Shown here: in pieces, positions 24,928 through 35,490 of the stretch
How the letters are laid out: every line of letters starts with the position of its first letter
Numbering within the stretch: position 1 is the first letter of the stretch
NCBI RefSeq assembly: GCF_001746915.1
Contig: NZ_MJGC01000050.1
Location: forward strand, 1 to 64,000
Direction of reading: 5' to 3'
Length of the DNA: 64,000 nt
Source of the DNA: Desertifilum tharense IPPAS B-1220
GTDB taxonomy: Bacteria > Cyanobacteriota > Cyanobacteriia > Cyanobacteriales > Desertifilaceae
Notes under the pieces: generated by a model
What the model was told of the DNA's origin: nothing
What the model saw: only the letters and a program-made list of their open reading frames with translations
Database searches by the model: none
Made by a program: the position numbers and the translations under genes

Positions 24928-27594
24928 CTAGATTGCTTCTGTGGGAGTGGGTTCGGTTGCGACTGGAGGTAATGGGTCGCTGATGGGCAGAACCGTTTTT
25001 TTGGTAAAGGTAATCTTGCCATCGGGACAATCTACAACCACCGTATCCCCTTCGACAAAGGCGTTTTCGAGAATTTTAGTGGCGATCGCATTTTCAAGTT
25101 CGCGTTGAATGGCTCGTTTGAGCGGACGCGCGCCATAGACTGGATCGTAACCTGCTTCGACGAGATGGTCGAGGGCTGCGTCGGTGAGTTCTAGGGTAAT
25201 CTTTTGATCGGCCAGCAAGCGGGTAATGCGACGGACTTGGATGGCGATAATTTGCCGCAATTCTGCCTTATCGAGGGCGTGGAAGAGAATGATATCATCG
25301 ACGCGGTTGAGGAATTCTGGACGGAAGTGCGATCGCAGTGCGTGCAATACCCGTTTCCGCATCTCCTCGTAGCGCGTATCGTCTCCCGATACATCTAAGA
25401 TATGGTCGCTACCGATATTACTGGTCATCACAATCACAGTATTGCGAAAATCGACGGTTCGACCTTGCGAATCGGTAATCCGACCATCATCCAACACCTG
25501 CAACAGGATATTGAAGACATCGGGATGCGCCTTTTCTACCTCATCAAGCAGCACCACTGAATAGGGACGGCGGCGTACCGTTTCGCTGAGTTGTCCTCCT
25601 TCCTCGTATCCCACATAGCCAGGAGGCGCGCCAACTAAGCGGGAAACGGAGTGCTTTTCCATGTACTCCGACATATCGATCCGCACCAAGGCATCATCGC
25701 TATCAAACAAACACTCGGCTAAGGCCCGTGCTAATTCCGTTTTTCCGACCCCTGTCGGCCCCATGAACAAGAAGGAACCGATGGGACGACCGGGATCTTT
25801 CATTCCCGCTCTAGCCCGCCGGATTGCCGCAGAAACAGCCGCTACGGACTCATTTTGACCGACGACCCGTTTGTGTAAATAGCTTTCGAGGTTTAGGAGT
25901 TTTTGCCGTTCTGACTCTAACAGGCGGTTGACTGGAATTCCCGTCCATTTGGCGACAATTTCGGCCACATCCGCCTCTGTAACTTGTTCGCGCAATAGGG
26001 CGGTTCCTTGGGATTGCAGTTCTAACAGTTGCGCTTCTTTGGCTTCGCGTTCCCGTTCTTTGGCTTCTAGCTTGCCATATTTGAGTTGCGCGGCTTTATT
26101 GAGGTCGTAGGCGCGTTCGGCTTGTTCAATTTGCACGCGCAGGTGGTCTTCTTCTTCTTTTAGGGCTTTAATATCATCAAGCAGTTGCTTTTCAGTTTGC
26201 CACTGTTCGGTCAGTTGGGTTTGGCGTTCCTTTAACCCGGTAATTTCCTGTTCGATGCGGCGCAGGCGTTCTTGGGAAGCGCGTTCTTGTTCGGCTTGGA
26301 CGGAGAGTTTTTCCATCTCCAGTTGCATCACCCGGCGGTCGATAGCCTCTAGTTCTACAGGTTTGGAGGTGATATCCATTTTTAACTTAGCAGCGGCTTC
26401 GTCTACTAAGTCAATGGCTTTATCCGGGAGAAAGCGATCGGTGATATAACGACTGGAGAGGGTAGCGGCGGCGACTAAGGCGGAGTCGAGAATTTTGACC
26501 CCGTGGTGAACCTCGTAGCGTTCTTTAAGGCCGCGCAGAATGGAGATGGTATCTTCTACGCCGGGTTGGTTGACGAAGACTTGCTGAAAGCGACGTTCTA
26601 AGGCGGCGTCTTTTTCAATGTATTTGCGATATTCATCGAGGGTGGTGGCCCCAATGCAGCGCAGTTCGCCGCGTGCGAGCATGGGTTTAAGCAGGTTACT
26701 GGCATCCATTGCACTCGATTGTCCTGCACCTGTCCCCACAACGGTATGCAATTCATCGATAAACAGGACAATTTGACCGTCGGAACTGGTAACTTCTCTC
26801 AATACGGCGCGCAAACGGTCTTCAAATTCGCCTCGGTATTTGGCCCCTGCAATTAGGCTTCCCATATCCAGGGAAATCAATTGGCGATTTTTGAGAGATT
26901 CCGGTACTTCATTATTGACGATCCGTTGGGCTAATGCTTCGGCGATCGCAGTTTTCCCTACCCCCGGTTCGCCTATCAGTACGGGGTTATTTTTCTGGCG
27001 GCGCGATAGCACTTGAATCACCCGGCGGATTTCTTCATCGCGTCCAATTACTGGATCGAGTTTGCCGCTTCTGGCTTCTTCAGTCAAATCTCGCCCGTAC
27101 TTCTCTAGAGCATCATAGCGATTTTCCGGGGCTTGGTCGGTGACTTTTTGACTGCCTCGGACATCTTTTATGGCAATTTCGAGTTGCTGGCGGCTGATAT
27201 CAAAGGCGCGAAATAGGCGACGCCCAATCCGTTCGTCATCGCTGAGAGCCAGGATGATATGCTCGATGGAAATAAATTCATCTTGCCAGGTTTGCCGGAT
27301 CGCTTCTGCTTTGTCTAACAGAATATCTAAGCCGCGTCCGAGGTAGAGTTGATCCACGTTGGGGACTTTGGCTTGACGCGCATCAAAGGCTTCGAGTTGT
27401 TGATGAAGCTTGACAGGATCGAGTCCCGCTTTCTCTAGTATGTTGCGAGTCAAGCCCTGTTCCTGTTCTAACATGGCGATCGCCACATGCTCCACCTCTA
27501 GATATTGATGCTTTCCGCGACGCGCAACATCTTGAGACTTAACAATTGCTTCCCAAGCTTTATTCGTAAATTTAGTGGAGTCAGTGGGCTGCAT
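24928..27594 (-). CDS. clpB: ATP-dependent chaperone ClpB
   Basis: This 888-residue disaggregase works with DnaK to recover aggregated protein. It has the N domain ([27 protein letters not shown]), NBD1 with GEPGVGKT near residue 200 and the Walker B run [12 protein letters not shown], the coiled-coil middle domain (about 410-530), and NBD2 with GPTGVGKT near 605. The C-terminal D2 region includes [20 protein letters not shown]. The length is normal. The neighbouring gene upstream is divergent, so the promoter lies at 27595-27797. Confidence 0.98.
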   Translation of the reverse strand: MQPTDSTKFTNKAWEAIVKSQDVARRGKHQYLEVEHVAIAMLEQEQGLTRNILEKAGLDPVKLHQQLEAFDARQAKVPNVDQLYLGRGLDILLDKAEAIRQTWQDEFISIEHIILALSDDERIGRRLFRAFDISRQQLEIAIKDVRGSQKVTDQAPENRYDALEKYGRDLTEEARSGKLDPVIGRDEEIRRVIQVLSRRQKNNPVLIGEPGVGKTAIAEALAQRIVNNEVPESLKNRQLISLDMGSLIAGAKYRGEFEDRLRAVLREVTSSDGQIVLFIDELHTVVGTGAGQSSAMDASNLLKPMLARGELRCIGATTLDEYRKYIEKDAALERRFQQVFVNQPGVEDTISILRGLKERYEVHHGVKILDSALVAAATLSSRYITDRFLPDKAIDLVDEAAAKLKMDITSKPVELEAIDRRVMQLEMEKLSVQAEQERASQERLRRIEQEITGLKERQTQLTEQWQTEKQLLDDIKALKEEEDHLRVQIEQAERAYDLNKAAQLKYGKLEAKEREREAKEAQLLELQSQGTALLREQVTEADVAEIVAKWTGIPVNRLLESERQKLLNLESYLHKRVVGQNESVAAVSAAIRRARAGMKDPGRPIGSFLFMGPTGVGKTELARALAECLFDSDDALVRIDMSEYMEKHSVSRLVGAPPGYVGYEEGGQLSETVRRRPYSVVLLDEVEKAHPDVFNILLQVLDDGRITDSQGRTVDFRNTVIVMTSNIGSDHILDVSGDDTRYEEMRKRVLHALRSHFRPEFLNRVDDIILFHALDKAELRQIIAIQVRRITRLLADQKITLELTDAALDHLVEAGYDPVYGARPLKRAIQRELENAIATKILENAFVEGDTVVVDCPDGKITFTKKTVLPISDPLPPVATEPTPTEAI

Positions 27595-27809
27595 GGTAAA
27601 AAATACGATCTATTCAGTTATCAGGATAATCCGGGACGTGCAAAAATCTGTCCTTTGGGAGCAGAAAGGCACGCAACTTTCCCTAGTTATAGCTTGATTG
27701 CGCGATCGCCCGCATCAATCGCAAGACGGGATTCCCCTCACCCAACCCTTTCTTCTACCGCCTAGAATGACAGTAGTGAGAGGTTAGGCGAAATTTTTTG
27801 AGGAAAGCC

Positions 27810-29174
27810 ATGACGGTTGCCGACCCAAAAATCATGCAAGCTGTAGAACAGCTTGGTTATCGCGTCACTGTAGGAGACATCGCGACGCAAGCTGGATTAA
27901 ACGTTAATTTAGCAGAACGAGGCTTACTCGCTCTGGCTTCGGAAGCTGGCGGACATTTACAAGTTGCCGAATCGGGTGAAATTGCCTACCAGTTCCCTCG
28001 CCATTTTCGCGCCGTGTTGCGGAATAAATACTGGCGGTTGCGCCTCCAAGAATGGTGGGAAAAGGTTTGGCGGGTTTTGTTCTATTTAATCCGCATTTCC
28101 TTTGGGATTTTTCTGGTTCTCTCGATTTTGGCGATTTTGGTAGCCATTTCGGTGATTGTGATTAGCATTAGCGCTAGCGGTGGCGGCGATTCTGGGGGAA
28201 ATAACCGCAATCGTTCTTCGGGTGGGGGTTTCATGTTCTTCCCCTCCTACTGGATTAGCGATCTGATCTGGTTTTTTAATCCGCGCTATTCTAGGCGGGG
28301 TTACTATCCGACTCAGCGTTCTCCTCGTCGGAAATCGGCTGATAACCCTGACTCAATGAGTTTTCTAGAGTCGGTTTACTCCTTTCTGTTTGGCGATGGC
28401 AATCCCAATGCGAATTTAGAGGAACGCCGCTGGCAGGATATTGCCACAATCATTCGCAATCATCAAGGGGCCGTTGTTGCCGAACAAATTGCCCCCTATC
28501 TGGACGACCTGGGCCAAGGTTACTCTAATGAATACGAAGAGTATATGCTACCCGTGCTAACCCGCTTTAATGGTCGCCCGGAAGTCAGCGAACAAGGAGG
28601 GTTAGTCTATCACTTTCCGGAGTTGCAAACCACAGCCACTCAGCGGAAAGTCCAAGCGGTTCCTGAATATCTGCGGGAGTTTCGCTGGCGCTTTAGCCAA
28701 GCCAGTTCCGGACAAATTATGCTGGCGGTGGGTTTAGGGGCGGTAAATTTGATTGGGGCTTTGGTTTTAGGTAGCCTATTAGCAGATGGTGCGATCGCAG
28801 CCGAAATTGGTGGCTATATCGCCTTTGTGCAATCGATTTATGGCGTTCTTTTAGGCTATGGCATCGCCTTCCTTCTCGTTCCGCTGATTCGCTATTTTTG
28901 GAACGGCTGGCGCAACCGCAAAATTGATACCCGCAACCAACAACGCGAAGCCAGGGCAACTTTGTTACAATCCCCCAATCCAGCGTTAGAGCAAAAGTTA
29001 GAATATGCCCGTCAATTTGCAGCCGAACATATCATTAGCAGCGATAACTTAGCTTACACCACTGAAACCGATTTACTCGATCAAGAGGTTGCTCGTTCCG
29101 ATCAAACAGATGCTGAATGGCAACGGCGTCTCTCTGAGAGGAACTCCGAGAGAGAAGGGGGAATTGAATCTTAG
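27810..29174 (+). CDS. Membrane protein with two winged-helix-like modules
   Basis: This protein of about 454 residues starts at the ATG at 27810 (MTVADPKIMQAVEQLGYRVT) with GAGGAAAG upstream. The N-terminal 75 residues look like a winged helix ending ESGEIAYQFP. A second module near residues 210-285 (DIATIIRNHQGAVVAEQIAP, ending QGGLVYHFPEL) repeats the pattern. A membrane helix (about 95-125) separates them, followed by a Gly/Ser/Arg-rich stretch. Further helices lie near 310-370. Similar proteins seem common in cyanobacteria, but I know no function. Confidence 0.75.
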   Translation: MTVADPKIMQAVEQLGYRVTVGDIATQAGLNVNLAERGLLALASEAGGHLQVAESGEIAYQFPRHFRAVLRNKYWRLRLQEWWEKVWRVLFYLIRISFGIFLVLSILAILVAISVIVISISASGGGDSGGNNRNRSSGGGFMFFPSYWISDLIWFFNPRYSRRGYYPTQRSPRRKSADNPDSMSFLESVYSFLFGDGNPNANLEERRWQDIATIIRNHQGAVVAEQIAPYLDDLGQGYSNEYEEYMLPVLTRFNGRPEVSEQGGLVYHFPELQTTATQRKVQAVPEYLREFRWRFSQASSGQIMLAVGLGAVNLIGALVLGSLLADGAIAAEIGGYIAFVQSIYGVLLGYGIAFLLVPLIRYFWNGWRNRKIDTRNQQREARATLLQSPNPALEQKLEYARQFAAEHIISSDNLAYTTETDLLDQEVARSDQTDAEWQRRLSERNSEREGGIES

Positions 29175-29228
29175 AAGTTGAAAAAAGGGGCGGTAAGGTT
29201 AACTGTCTACACCTATAAAATCTATCTT

Positions 29229-29346
29229 CCCATCTCCCCAACCCCCAACTCCCAACTCCCAATTCCCTTCTTCCCCCCACCTCCCCATCTCCCCAACCCC
29301 CCATCCTCTTCTTCCCCAACCCCTAACTCCCAACTCCCAATTCCCT
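29229..29346 (-). repeat. G-rich 37-bp-family repeat array
   Basis: On the plus strand it is C-rich (CCCAACTCCCAACTCCC, CCCCACCTCCCCATC), so the G-rich strand is minus. It lies between two convergent gene ends (29174 and 29348). Confidence 0.8.
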
Positions 29347-29347
29347 C

Positions 29348-29728
29348 TCAAGATTGTCCATCCCGCCGTCCCAATTCGTACACCCCTCCTCCTACACAGG
29401 CGAGTAAGCCGATACTAATGGCCCAACTGCGGTCTAAGCCAATTTCGACTAGATAATTACAGAACGCCCCAACCGCTAGAAACGGAATGATACTGAAAAT
29501 TGAAGCATAGAAAGAATTTTGGGCTTCTCGTCCCCGTCGCGTCCGTTCGTACTCTTCACTAGAAGTATAGAGGGCGCGTTCGGCGAAATTAAACCAACGA
29601 CTCATCTGTTCCATCAGCCAGTCGCTGACGGGAGAAAAGCCTAAATATAACGCTAAAGACCAAAGTGATGTACCTGCGATCGCGGTTGCATCTATCGCAA
29701 TCTTAAAGGGAAAGAGTTCGTCTAACAT
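29348..29728 (-). CDS. Conserved membrane protein
   Basis: This 126-residue protein has three or four hydrophobic segments (IDATAIAGTSLWSLALYLGF, FYASIFSIIPFLAVGAFCNY, WAISIGLLACVGGGVYELG) and a charged loop (SSEEYERTRRGREAQ). It may be a small integral membrane protein. I recognise no domain. The stop codon abuts the repeat array. Confidence 0.65.
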   Translation of the reverse strand: MLDELFPFKIAIDATAIAGTSLWSLALYLGFSPVSDWLMEQMSRWFNFAERALYTSSEEYERTRRGREAQNSFYASIFSIIPFLAVGAFCNYLVEIGLDRSWAISIGLLACVGGGVYELGRRDGQS

Positions 29729-29816
29729 AGATCCGCAAACTCGCTTTCGGATTTGTACTTGTTTTACAAATATTAGCGGGTCTATTCTCAGATTGCTGCT
29801 CTATCGCAGGGAGGGG

Positions 29817-30182
29817 AAGGAGTGCTGAGTGCTGAGTGCTGAGTGCTGAGTGGGAAGAAGGTGGGGAGGTGGGGGGAAAAGAGTGCTGAGTGCTGTTGCG
29901 TGGTTCTTGGTACGTAGCAGTGTGCTGAGTTCCGTCGCTTGCACACCAAGTAGCGGTGTTCCGAGTTCTGAGTGGGGAAAAGAGTGCTAGTGCTGAGTTG
30001 ATAATTATCCAGTCTTCCTATCTTTTCTTCCCCAAATCCTAACTCCTAACTCCCAATTCCCTTCTTCTCCCCATCCCCCCATCCTCTTCTTCCCCAACCC
30101 CCAACTCCCAACTCCCAATTCCCTTCTTCCCCCCATCCTCTTCCCCACTCAGCACTCAGCACTTTTTACTCAGCACTCTTTT
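29817..30182. repeat. GAGTGCT heptamer (STRR) and G-rich composite array
   Basis: GAGTGCTGAGTGCTGAGTGC (29819-29851) is a short tandemly repeated heptamer of the STRR kind known from cyanobacteria. A G-rich run, scrambled copies and then the C-rich form of the 37-bp unit (30019-30145) follow, ending with CAGCACTCAGCAC and the lpxD stop codon. About 365 bp hold no gene. Confidence 0.8.
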
Positions 30183-31206
30183 CCCCAAGGCGGCGTTGCA
30201 GTTGCTTGAGGGATTGATAAAGTTCGGGGAGACGACCATAAATAGCGGCTACTTTGAGAAACTGCTTATGGGGCATTGCGGGAATACCAGAGACAATTTC
30301 CCCAGGTTCGATATCGTGGTGAATTCCGGCTTTGGCAGAAGCGATCGCACCATCTCCTATTTTCGCTTGGTTAGAAATTCCCGATTGTCCGGCAAGGATG
30401 ACATTGTTCCCTAATTGTACGCCGCCTGCCATGCCTGCTTGTCCGGCGATCGCACAATTCGATCCAATCTGACAGCCGTGTCCAATTTGCACGAGGTTAT
30501 CAATTTTAGTATTGCGCCCAATTCGGGTTTCGCCAACGGCAGGGCGATCGATGGCGGTGTTACAACCGACTTCTACCCCATCTTCTAGAACGGTATAGCC
30601 CGCTTGTTCCATTTTGTACCAGCCTTGGGGGGTGGGGACAAAGCCAAAGCCTTCGGAACCGATGACTGCGCCGCTATGGATGACGCAATTTGCCCCAATT
30701 TGCGATCGCTCGTGGATCGTACAATTGGCGTGTAAGGTGGTGCGATCGCCAATCCGCGCATCTGGGTAAATGACTACGTTGGGATGGATGCAGACTTCGT
30801 TGCCAATTTTTACCCCAGCTTGAACTACGGCATGGGCCCCAATATAAACGTTTTCACCAATTTCCGCAGCAGGATCGATCGCTGCGGTGGGGTGAATTTG
30901 TCCCAAGGGGCGGTAGGGTTGATAAAAGAGGGCGATCGCTTTAGCAAAGACTAAACGGGGTTCGGATGCAGCGATCCAAGCAATTCCTCGCTGACTCACT
31001 TCTGCTTGCAACTGCGGTGGAATAATTAAGGCTGTTGCAGTAGTTTGGGTAATTTTGCTGGCAAATCTTGCCCCCTCAATAAAACTTAATGAATCAGGCG
31101 TTGCCGCATCGATTGGAGAAACGCCCTGAATATCGGGATCGAGATCCGGGAGACTATTTTGAGTGGCTAAATCTCCCAATTTGTCAACTATTTCGCTAAA
31201 CTTCAT
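30166..31206 (-). CDS. lpxD: UDP-3-O-acylglucosamine N-acyltransferase LpxD
   Basis: LpxD adds the second acyl chain to UDP-acylglucosamine in lipid A synthesis. The 346-residue protein has the N-terminal uridine-binding domain and a left-handed beta-helix of hexapeptide repeats (IGENVYIGAHAVVQAGVKIG and so on). The His in LVQIGHGCQIG is the catalytic base. HDIEPGEIVSGIPAMPHKQF leads to the C-terminal helix. The last residues (GEKSAE and stop) are encoded by the GAGTGCTGAG repeat, so the C-terminus may have been reshaped by repeat insertion. Confidence 0.95.
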   Translation of the reverse strand: MKFSEIVDKLGDLATQNSLPDLDPDIQGVSPIDAATPDSLSFIEGARFASKITQTTATALIIPPQLQAEVSQRGIAWIAASEPRLVFAKAIALFYQPYRPLGQIHPTAAIDPAAEIGENVYIGAHAVVQAGVKIGNEVCIHPNVVIYPDARIGDRTTLHANCTIHERSQIGANCVIHSGAVIGSEGFGFVPTPQGWYKMEQAGYTVLEDGVEVGCNTAIDRPAVGETRIGRNTKIDNLVQIGHGCQIGSNCAIAGQAGMAGGVQLGNNVILAGQSGISNQAKIGDGAIASAKAGIHHDIEPGEIVSGIPAMPHKQFLKVAAIYGRLPELYQSLKQLQRRLGEKSAE

Positions 31207-31631
31207 GGAATAACTTGGGGTCTAAGAATAGAAAGTAGAGGGGTGCAATTGCCTGAAAAGTTCCAAATGCTGACATCTGGATCTCTTCAGTCGGGATGTT
31301 TGCTGTTCTGTTTGGACATCATACCGCCAATTTTGCTAGGTTTGATGCCGCCTTGAGCCAGCTATGGACTTCTATTTGGTTAGACAACCAGAGCCGACTA
31401 ATCCGGATGCAAGGGGTTAAGATAAGGTTATCCTCAAAGCACTCTAAATTTTTAACACCTGATTCTCTTAAGCAAATATAGGAGAACCGAGTTTTTAGGA
31501 TAAGTTAAGCTAATTTTAGAAATCGTGATTTTCTAGGAAGGGAGAATAACGAACCCCCGAAAACTACAAGAGTTTAGGCTAAGATACAGTTTATAAAAAT
31601 GATTTAAAAAAAGCTGATTTACCCAAAGCCT
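31207..31631. other. Intergenic region
   Basis: This is 425 bp between lpxD (minus) and a plus-strand gene pair, so promoters of both are probably here. TACAGT at 31583 may be a -10 box for the plus genes. Only accidental frames were seen. Confidence 0.45.
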
Positions 31632-31973
31632 GTGGCGAACTTACTGAATGATACTTTGGCGATCGCCTTAGAGCGACAAGGCCGCTTATTACAATTGCTG
31701 CATCAAGTCACAAAACTGGACTTAACGATCTACGAACGGTTTGGTGAAACGCCAGAAACCCTCAACACCCTTTCCCAATTGCAAAATGCGCGAGAACGAC
31801 TCACAGACTTTTACTCGCGTTTAAGCAACTTGTTATGGCGGGTTTGCGAGGCTCAACCCTCAGCGGCTTCAGATTTGCTAAACTGCTTAGATCAATCGCT
31901 AGAAGAAGCCCTCGCTACGGCGGATGCGATTGAAGCTAGCCTCAGAGAAACAAAGCAAGACTGGAATATTTAA
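31632..31973 (+). CDS. Conserved hypothetical helical protein
   Basis: The start is GTG at 31632 (MANLLNDTLAIALERQGRLL). The 113 residues are largely helical and acidic (LIYERFGETPET-like segment, SLEEALATADAIEASLRET) with no membrane segment. The gene stops directly before the ATG of the next gene (TAA then ATG at 31974), so the two form an operon. No family recognised. Confidence 0.65.
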   Translation: MANLLNDTLAIALERQGRLLQLLHQVTKLDLTIYERFGETPETLNTLSQLQNARERLTDFYSRLSNLLWRVCEAQPSAASDLLNCLDQSLEEALATADAIEASLRETKQDWNI

Positions 31974-32183
31974 ATGACTCCTCAACCTCAACTCCCTTCT
32001 CCTGAAATTCTTCAGAAAACAGTTGACAATTGGCAGGGTGTGTGCAATCGCATTGATGCCGCGATCGCGCTTCTGGATCGGGCCCATGAAATGATTGAAA
32101 CCCACATTTTAAGCAACCCGATCGCCGCCTATCGCCTGCGGGGACACCGTTCTTCTAACCCTAGACGGTTATTGGACGACTAG
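31974..32183 (+). CDS. Small conserved hypothetical protein
   Basis: The 69-residue protein ([40 protein letters not shown], ending [10 protein letters not shown]) begins one base after the upstream stop. The coupling supports it as a real gene. No domain recognised; it is likely a small soluble helical protein. Confidence 0.6.
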   Translation: MTPQPQLPSPEILQKTVDNWQGVCNRIDAAIALLDRAHEMIETHILSNPIAAYRLRGHRSSNPRRLLDD

Positions 32184-32352
32184 AGGATGGGGGGAAGAAG
32201 GGAATTGGGAGTTGGGAGTTGGGGGTTGGGGAAGAAGGGAATTGGGAGTTGGGAGTTGGGGGTTGGGGAAGAAGGGAATTGGGAGTTGGGAGTTGGGAGT
32301 TGGGGGTTGGGGAAGAAGAGAATGGGAGGTGGGGAGATGGAAGAAGAGGGGA
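32184..32352 (+). repeat. 37-bp G-rich tandem repeat
   Basis: A 37-bp unit (GAAGGGAATTGGGAGTTGGG followed by AGTTGGGGGTTGGGGAA) starts at 32197, 32234 and 32271; the third copy has an extra 8-bp GGGAGTTG. It lies between two convergent gene ends. Runs of G with short loops make G-quadruplexes likely. Confidence 0.88.
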
Positions 32353-32377
32353 ATTGAGAGGTGTTACCTTTTGTTTT

Positions 32378-33775
32378 TCAACTCTTTTGCAAAAAAGCGG
32401 CGCATTCTACGTGGGAGGTTTGGGGGAAGAAATCCGCAGGCTGAACCCTTGTAAGTTGATAATTGCCATTGTCACAAAGAATCTTTAAATCGCGGGCTAG
32501 GGTAGAGGGTTTGCAACTGATGTAAACGATCTGTTGGGGTTGAATTTGGAGTAGCGTCTCTAGAACAGCGCGATCGCAACCTTGGCGAGGCGGATCGAGC
32601 AGTATAATATCTGGCTTAACCTCTAATTGAGGTAACAGCGATTCCACAGAACCCGCATAAAAGCGAGTATTGGTAATTTGGTTTAATTGAGCATTACACT
32701 CAGCTTGATGGATCGCCTCTGGCTGCACTTCGATCCCTATCGCCTGCTGGAGATGGCGCGCCAGGGGTAACGTAAACGTCCCGATACCGCAATAGGCATC
32801 CACCAACACCTCATCACCCTGCAAGCGCAATTCCTGTAAAACTTCCTGCAATAGCGCCTCAGCGGTTTCTGTATTCACCTGAAAGAATGTATCGGCCCGC
32901 AGTTGAAACTGCAACCCGGCAAATTCTTCTGCTAAATATTCTCTCCCCGCAATACAGCGCGTTTGATTGCCAAAAATGGCGTTAGTCCGTTGCGGGTTAA
33001 AATTCAGCAAGACTCCGACCAAACCGGGATAGCGTTCTAACCAGGTTTGCGCCTGTTCTTCCACTCCCGGTAAATTGCCTTGAGTCACCACCAGGGTTAA
33101 CAGCATCTCTCCGGTTCGCCTGCCAATTCTTAACCCCAGATGGCGGAGTTCTCCTTGGTGGCGCTGTTCTTGATAAATGGGCCAACCCCGTTGTTGAATA
33201 TCGCGCTTAATTTCGGCTAGCAGGGGGTTGAGGCGTTCGTCTTGTACGGGACATTGGTTGAGGTTAACTAGCTTGTGGCTGCCTTTTTGGTAATATCCCG
33301 TCTGGACTTGTTGAGTGGCAGACATCCCAAACGGATAGGTGGCTTTATTGCGATACTTCAGGGGTTGATGGACGCTTAAGACTTCATCGACAGGTGGGTT
33401 AGTGATTCCGCCAATGCGTTCTAAGGCTTGAATTGCCACATTACGCTTAATCTCTAGTTGCTGTCCATAATCAATATGCTGCCACTGACATCCCCCGCAT
33501 TTATCGGCGACAATGCAACCGGGACGAATGCGGTGAGGGGAAGGTTCTAGGAGTTCGTGGAGTTTTCCTTTGGCAAATTGGCGTTTAACTTGGACTAAAC
33601 GGACTAAAGCGCGATCGCCATTTACGGTATCCGGGACAAACACCACGCGTCCCTCAACTCGTCCAACCCCCTCCCCGGTATCGCTAACATCCTCAATTTG
33701 AATTTCGACTAATTCGCCTTGCTTCCAAAGTTGATTTGATTGCGAATTGTAAACTTTTTCGCTTGGTAAACTCAT
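32378..33775 (-). CDS. rlmD: 23S rRNA (uracil-5-)-methyltransferase RlmD/RumA
   Basis: This 465-residue enzyme has an N-terminal TRAM domain ([20 protein letters not shown]), the cluster-ligand region [18 protein letters not shown], the SAM motif [24 protein letters not shown] and the catalytic Cys in [14 protein letters not shown]. It methylates U1939 of 23S rRNA in the E. coli homologue; related family members methylate U747. The stop codon is near the repeat array. Confidence 0.9.
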   Translation of the reverse strand: MSLPSEKVYNSQSNQLWKQGELVEIQIEDVSDTGEGVGRVEGRVVFVPDTVNGDRALVRLVQVKRQFAKGKLHELLEPSPHRIRPGCIVADKCGGCQWQHIDYGQQLEIKRNVAIQALERIGGITNPPVDEVLSVHQPLKYRNKATYPFGMSATQQVQTGYYQKGSHKLVNLNQCPVQDERLNPLLAEIKRDIQQRGWPIYQEQRHQGELRHLGLRIGRRTGEMLLTLVVTQGNLPGVEEQAQTWLERYPGLVGVLLNFNPQRTNAIFGNQTRCIAGREYLAEEFAGLQFQLRADTFFQVNTETAEALLQEVLQELRLQGDEVLVDAYCGIGTFTLPLARHLQQAIGIEVQPEAIHQAECNAQLNQITNTRFYAGSVESLLPQLEVKPDIILLDPPRQGCDRAVLETLLQIQPQQIVYISCKPSTLARDLKILCDNGNYQLTRVQPADFFPQTSHVECAAFLQKS

Positions 33776-33883
33776 ACTTTCTCCTAATTCCCGCGCCCCC
33801 TAAGTTGCGCCCAATTCCCTGTTATGGTGTGACCCAGACTCGGTTAAACTACAAAGTGATATCCTGACATACTTCTAATAATC

Positions 33884-34369
33884 ATGAGCGTAATTAGCCA
33901 AGTCATTCTCCAAGCAGACGACGAACTGCGTTACCCCAGTTCTGGCGAACTCAAAAATATGGAATTCTTTTTCAAAACCGGGGAACAACGCACTCGCATC
34001 GCCTCGACTCTCGCAGAAAACGAAAAAAAGATTGTTGAAGAAGCCAGCAGACGGTTGTGGCAAAAGCGGCCTGACTTTATCGCCCCCGGCGGTAATGCCT
34101 ACGGACAGCGCGAACGGGCTTTGTGCTTGCGCGACTACGGCTGGTATCTGCGGTTGATCACCTACGGCGTTCTGGCTGGCGACAAAGAACCGATCGAAAA
34201 AATCGGGCTAATCGGCGTCCGCGAAATGTACAATTCTCTAGGCGTTCCGGTCGCAGGGATGGTTGAAGCCATTCGCTGTTTGAAAAATGCTTCTCTGTCG
34301 CTGCTTACGTCTGAGGATGCCAGCGAAGCCGCCCCCTATTTTGATTTCATTATCCAATCGATGTCTTAG
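33884..34369 (+). CDS. apcD: Allophycocyanin alpha-B subunit
   Basis: This 161-residue phycobiliprotein starts [20 protein letters not shown] and ends [10 protein letters not shown], close to ApcD rather than ApcA. Cys81 in [14 protein letters not shown] binds phycocyanobilin. ApcD is a terminal emitter in the phycobilisome core and passes energy mainly to photosystem I. It is alone, as usual for apcD, with rlmD divergent upstream. Confidence 0.96.
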   Translation: MSVISQVILQADDELRYPSSGELKNMEFFFKTGEQRTRIASTLAENEKKIVEEASRRLWQKRPDFIAPGGNAYGQRERALCLRDYGWYLRLITYGVLAGDKEPIEKIGLIGVREMYNSLGVPVAGMVEAIRCLKNASLSLLTSEDASEAAPYFDFIIQSMS

Positions 34370-34508
34370 TAGGTGCAGTTTCAGCCAACGGCGATTCTGT
34401 ATAGCTCATTCTAGCTTAATGCTTCCTCACCCTTTGGTGGAGCCTCCTGATAAAGTGAGTTCAGGACTCTGACAAAAGGTGGGGAAGTTTGTTTTAGGGG
34501 GTTGGAAG

Positions 34509-35117
34509 ATGACACGGATCGGTAAGGTTGTTAAATCAAATTCTCACTGCGATTATGTGGTGCAACTCGATGATGCGATGGAGGTGGTGCAGCCGCCGCA
34601 ACCGGAGGATTATGGGTTTGGGTGTTTTGTCAAGCTAGAAGAACCCCACGGACGCCACTGGGCGGTTGGGTTAATTTATAATTCGCAGTTACTCAACCCG
34701 TTGTTTCTCAATAGCGGGCCGCGTTTATCCGCCGAACCCGATCCGATGTTTACGCCAGATTTGATTAATGAGACGCGGGTTTTGCTGGGGACGGTGTTAA
34801 TTGGGACGCTGGAACAACAGGGCGATCGCGCTTACGGATGTCATGGAATCCCGATAATTGTCGTTCCCGTGAATACGCCTGTCTATCGCATGACTTCCCA
34901 AGAGGTTCATCGCTTTCACCTCAACCGAGACAATAGCCCGCAGTTTCAGTATTACGCCCATTTGATGAAAAGTGGCGGTCAGTTTGCCCCGCAATTGATG
35001 CAGCAGGTTCTGACTGAATTGATTCATGGCAATTTGTTTAAAGCAGCCGATCGCAAAGCTTTAGAAATTTTGTGTAAAGAAGTCTCTTGGAAAAATACAA
35101 TGGGGGCCATGCGCTAG
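34509..35117 (+). CDS. HAS-barrel domain protein
   Basis: The start is the ATG at 34509 (MTRIGKVVKSNSHCDYVVQL); the frame opens at 34479. The roughly 202 residues begin with a HAS-barrel-like fold (IGKVVKSNSHCDYVVQL, GCFVKLEE, WAVGLIYNSQLLNP), a domain found in HerA/FtsK-like ATPases. No ATPase part is present. It is probably cytosolic. No gene partner is evident. Known to me only as a conserved cyanobacterial protein. Confidence 0.6.
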   Translation: MTRIGKVVKSNSHCDYVVQLDDAMEVVQPPQPEDYGFGCFVKLEEPHGRHWAVGLIYNSQLLNPLFLNSGPRLSAEPDPMFTPDLINETRVLLGTVLIGTLEQQGDRAYGCHGIPIIVVPVNTPVYRMTSQEVHRFHLNRDNSPQFQYYAHLMKSGGQFAPQLMQQVLTELIHGNLFKAADRKALEILCKEVSWKNTMGAMR

Positions 35118-35490
35118 ATTGACCTCCGTATTTATACGTGCCAGAGGCAACTCGCGATCGCACGGACTGCGATCGATGCTATCCGCGATCGCGAGTTCCG
35201 ATATTTATACTCCCTTCATAAAAATAACCGTATATTTACGATAACTTTATCGTATCATTCCCCAAAATCGCGAACAATTCTAAGTATTATCACTGGAATG
35301 CTGTTTTATTTGCCGTCGCCTAGCAGTACCAGTAAAGAGTGTGTTGTTCTGCTTGTTGAGCCTCTGTCAAAGTTAGACCAAACCTGGGGTAGCGCCTGAG
35401 CTAGAGATTATATTTGCTACCCATAGAAGCCTTCTGAATCAGGAGGCTAGGTCAGTGCTGTCAATTTTTTTACTCATCATTTGAGTCACC
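35118..35490. promoter_or_regulatory. Region upstream of the giant surface-protein gene
   Basis: This region contains a 13-bp perfect inverted repeat (AACTCGCGATCGC 35149-35161 with GCGATCGCGAGTT 35185-35197) built on HIP1 octamers, an AT-rich stretch 35198-35260 and no gene. Promoter assignment is not possible. Confidence 0.4.

Noticed and set aside
32184..32352. CRISPR or coding repeat in the 37-bp array
   Set aside because: There are no spacers, and the frames through it are low-complexity readings of G-rich DNA.
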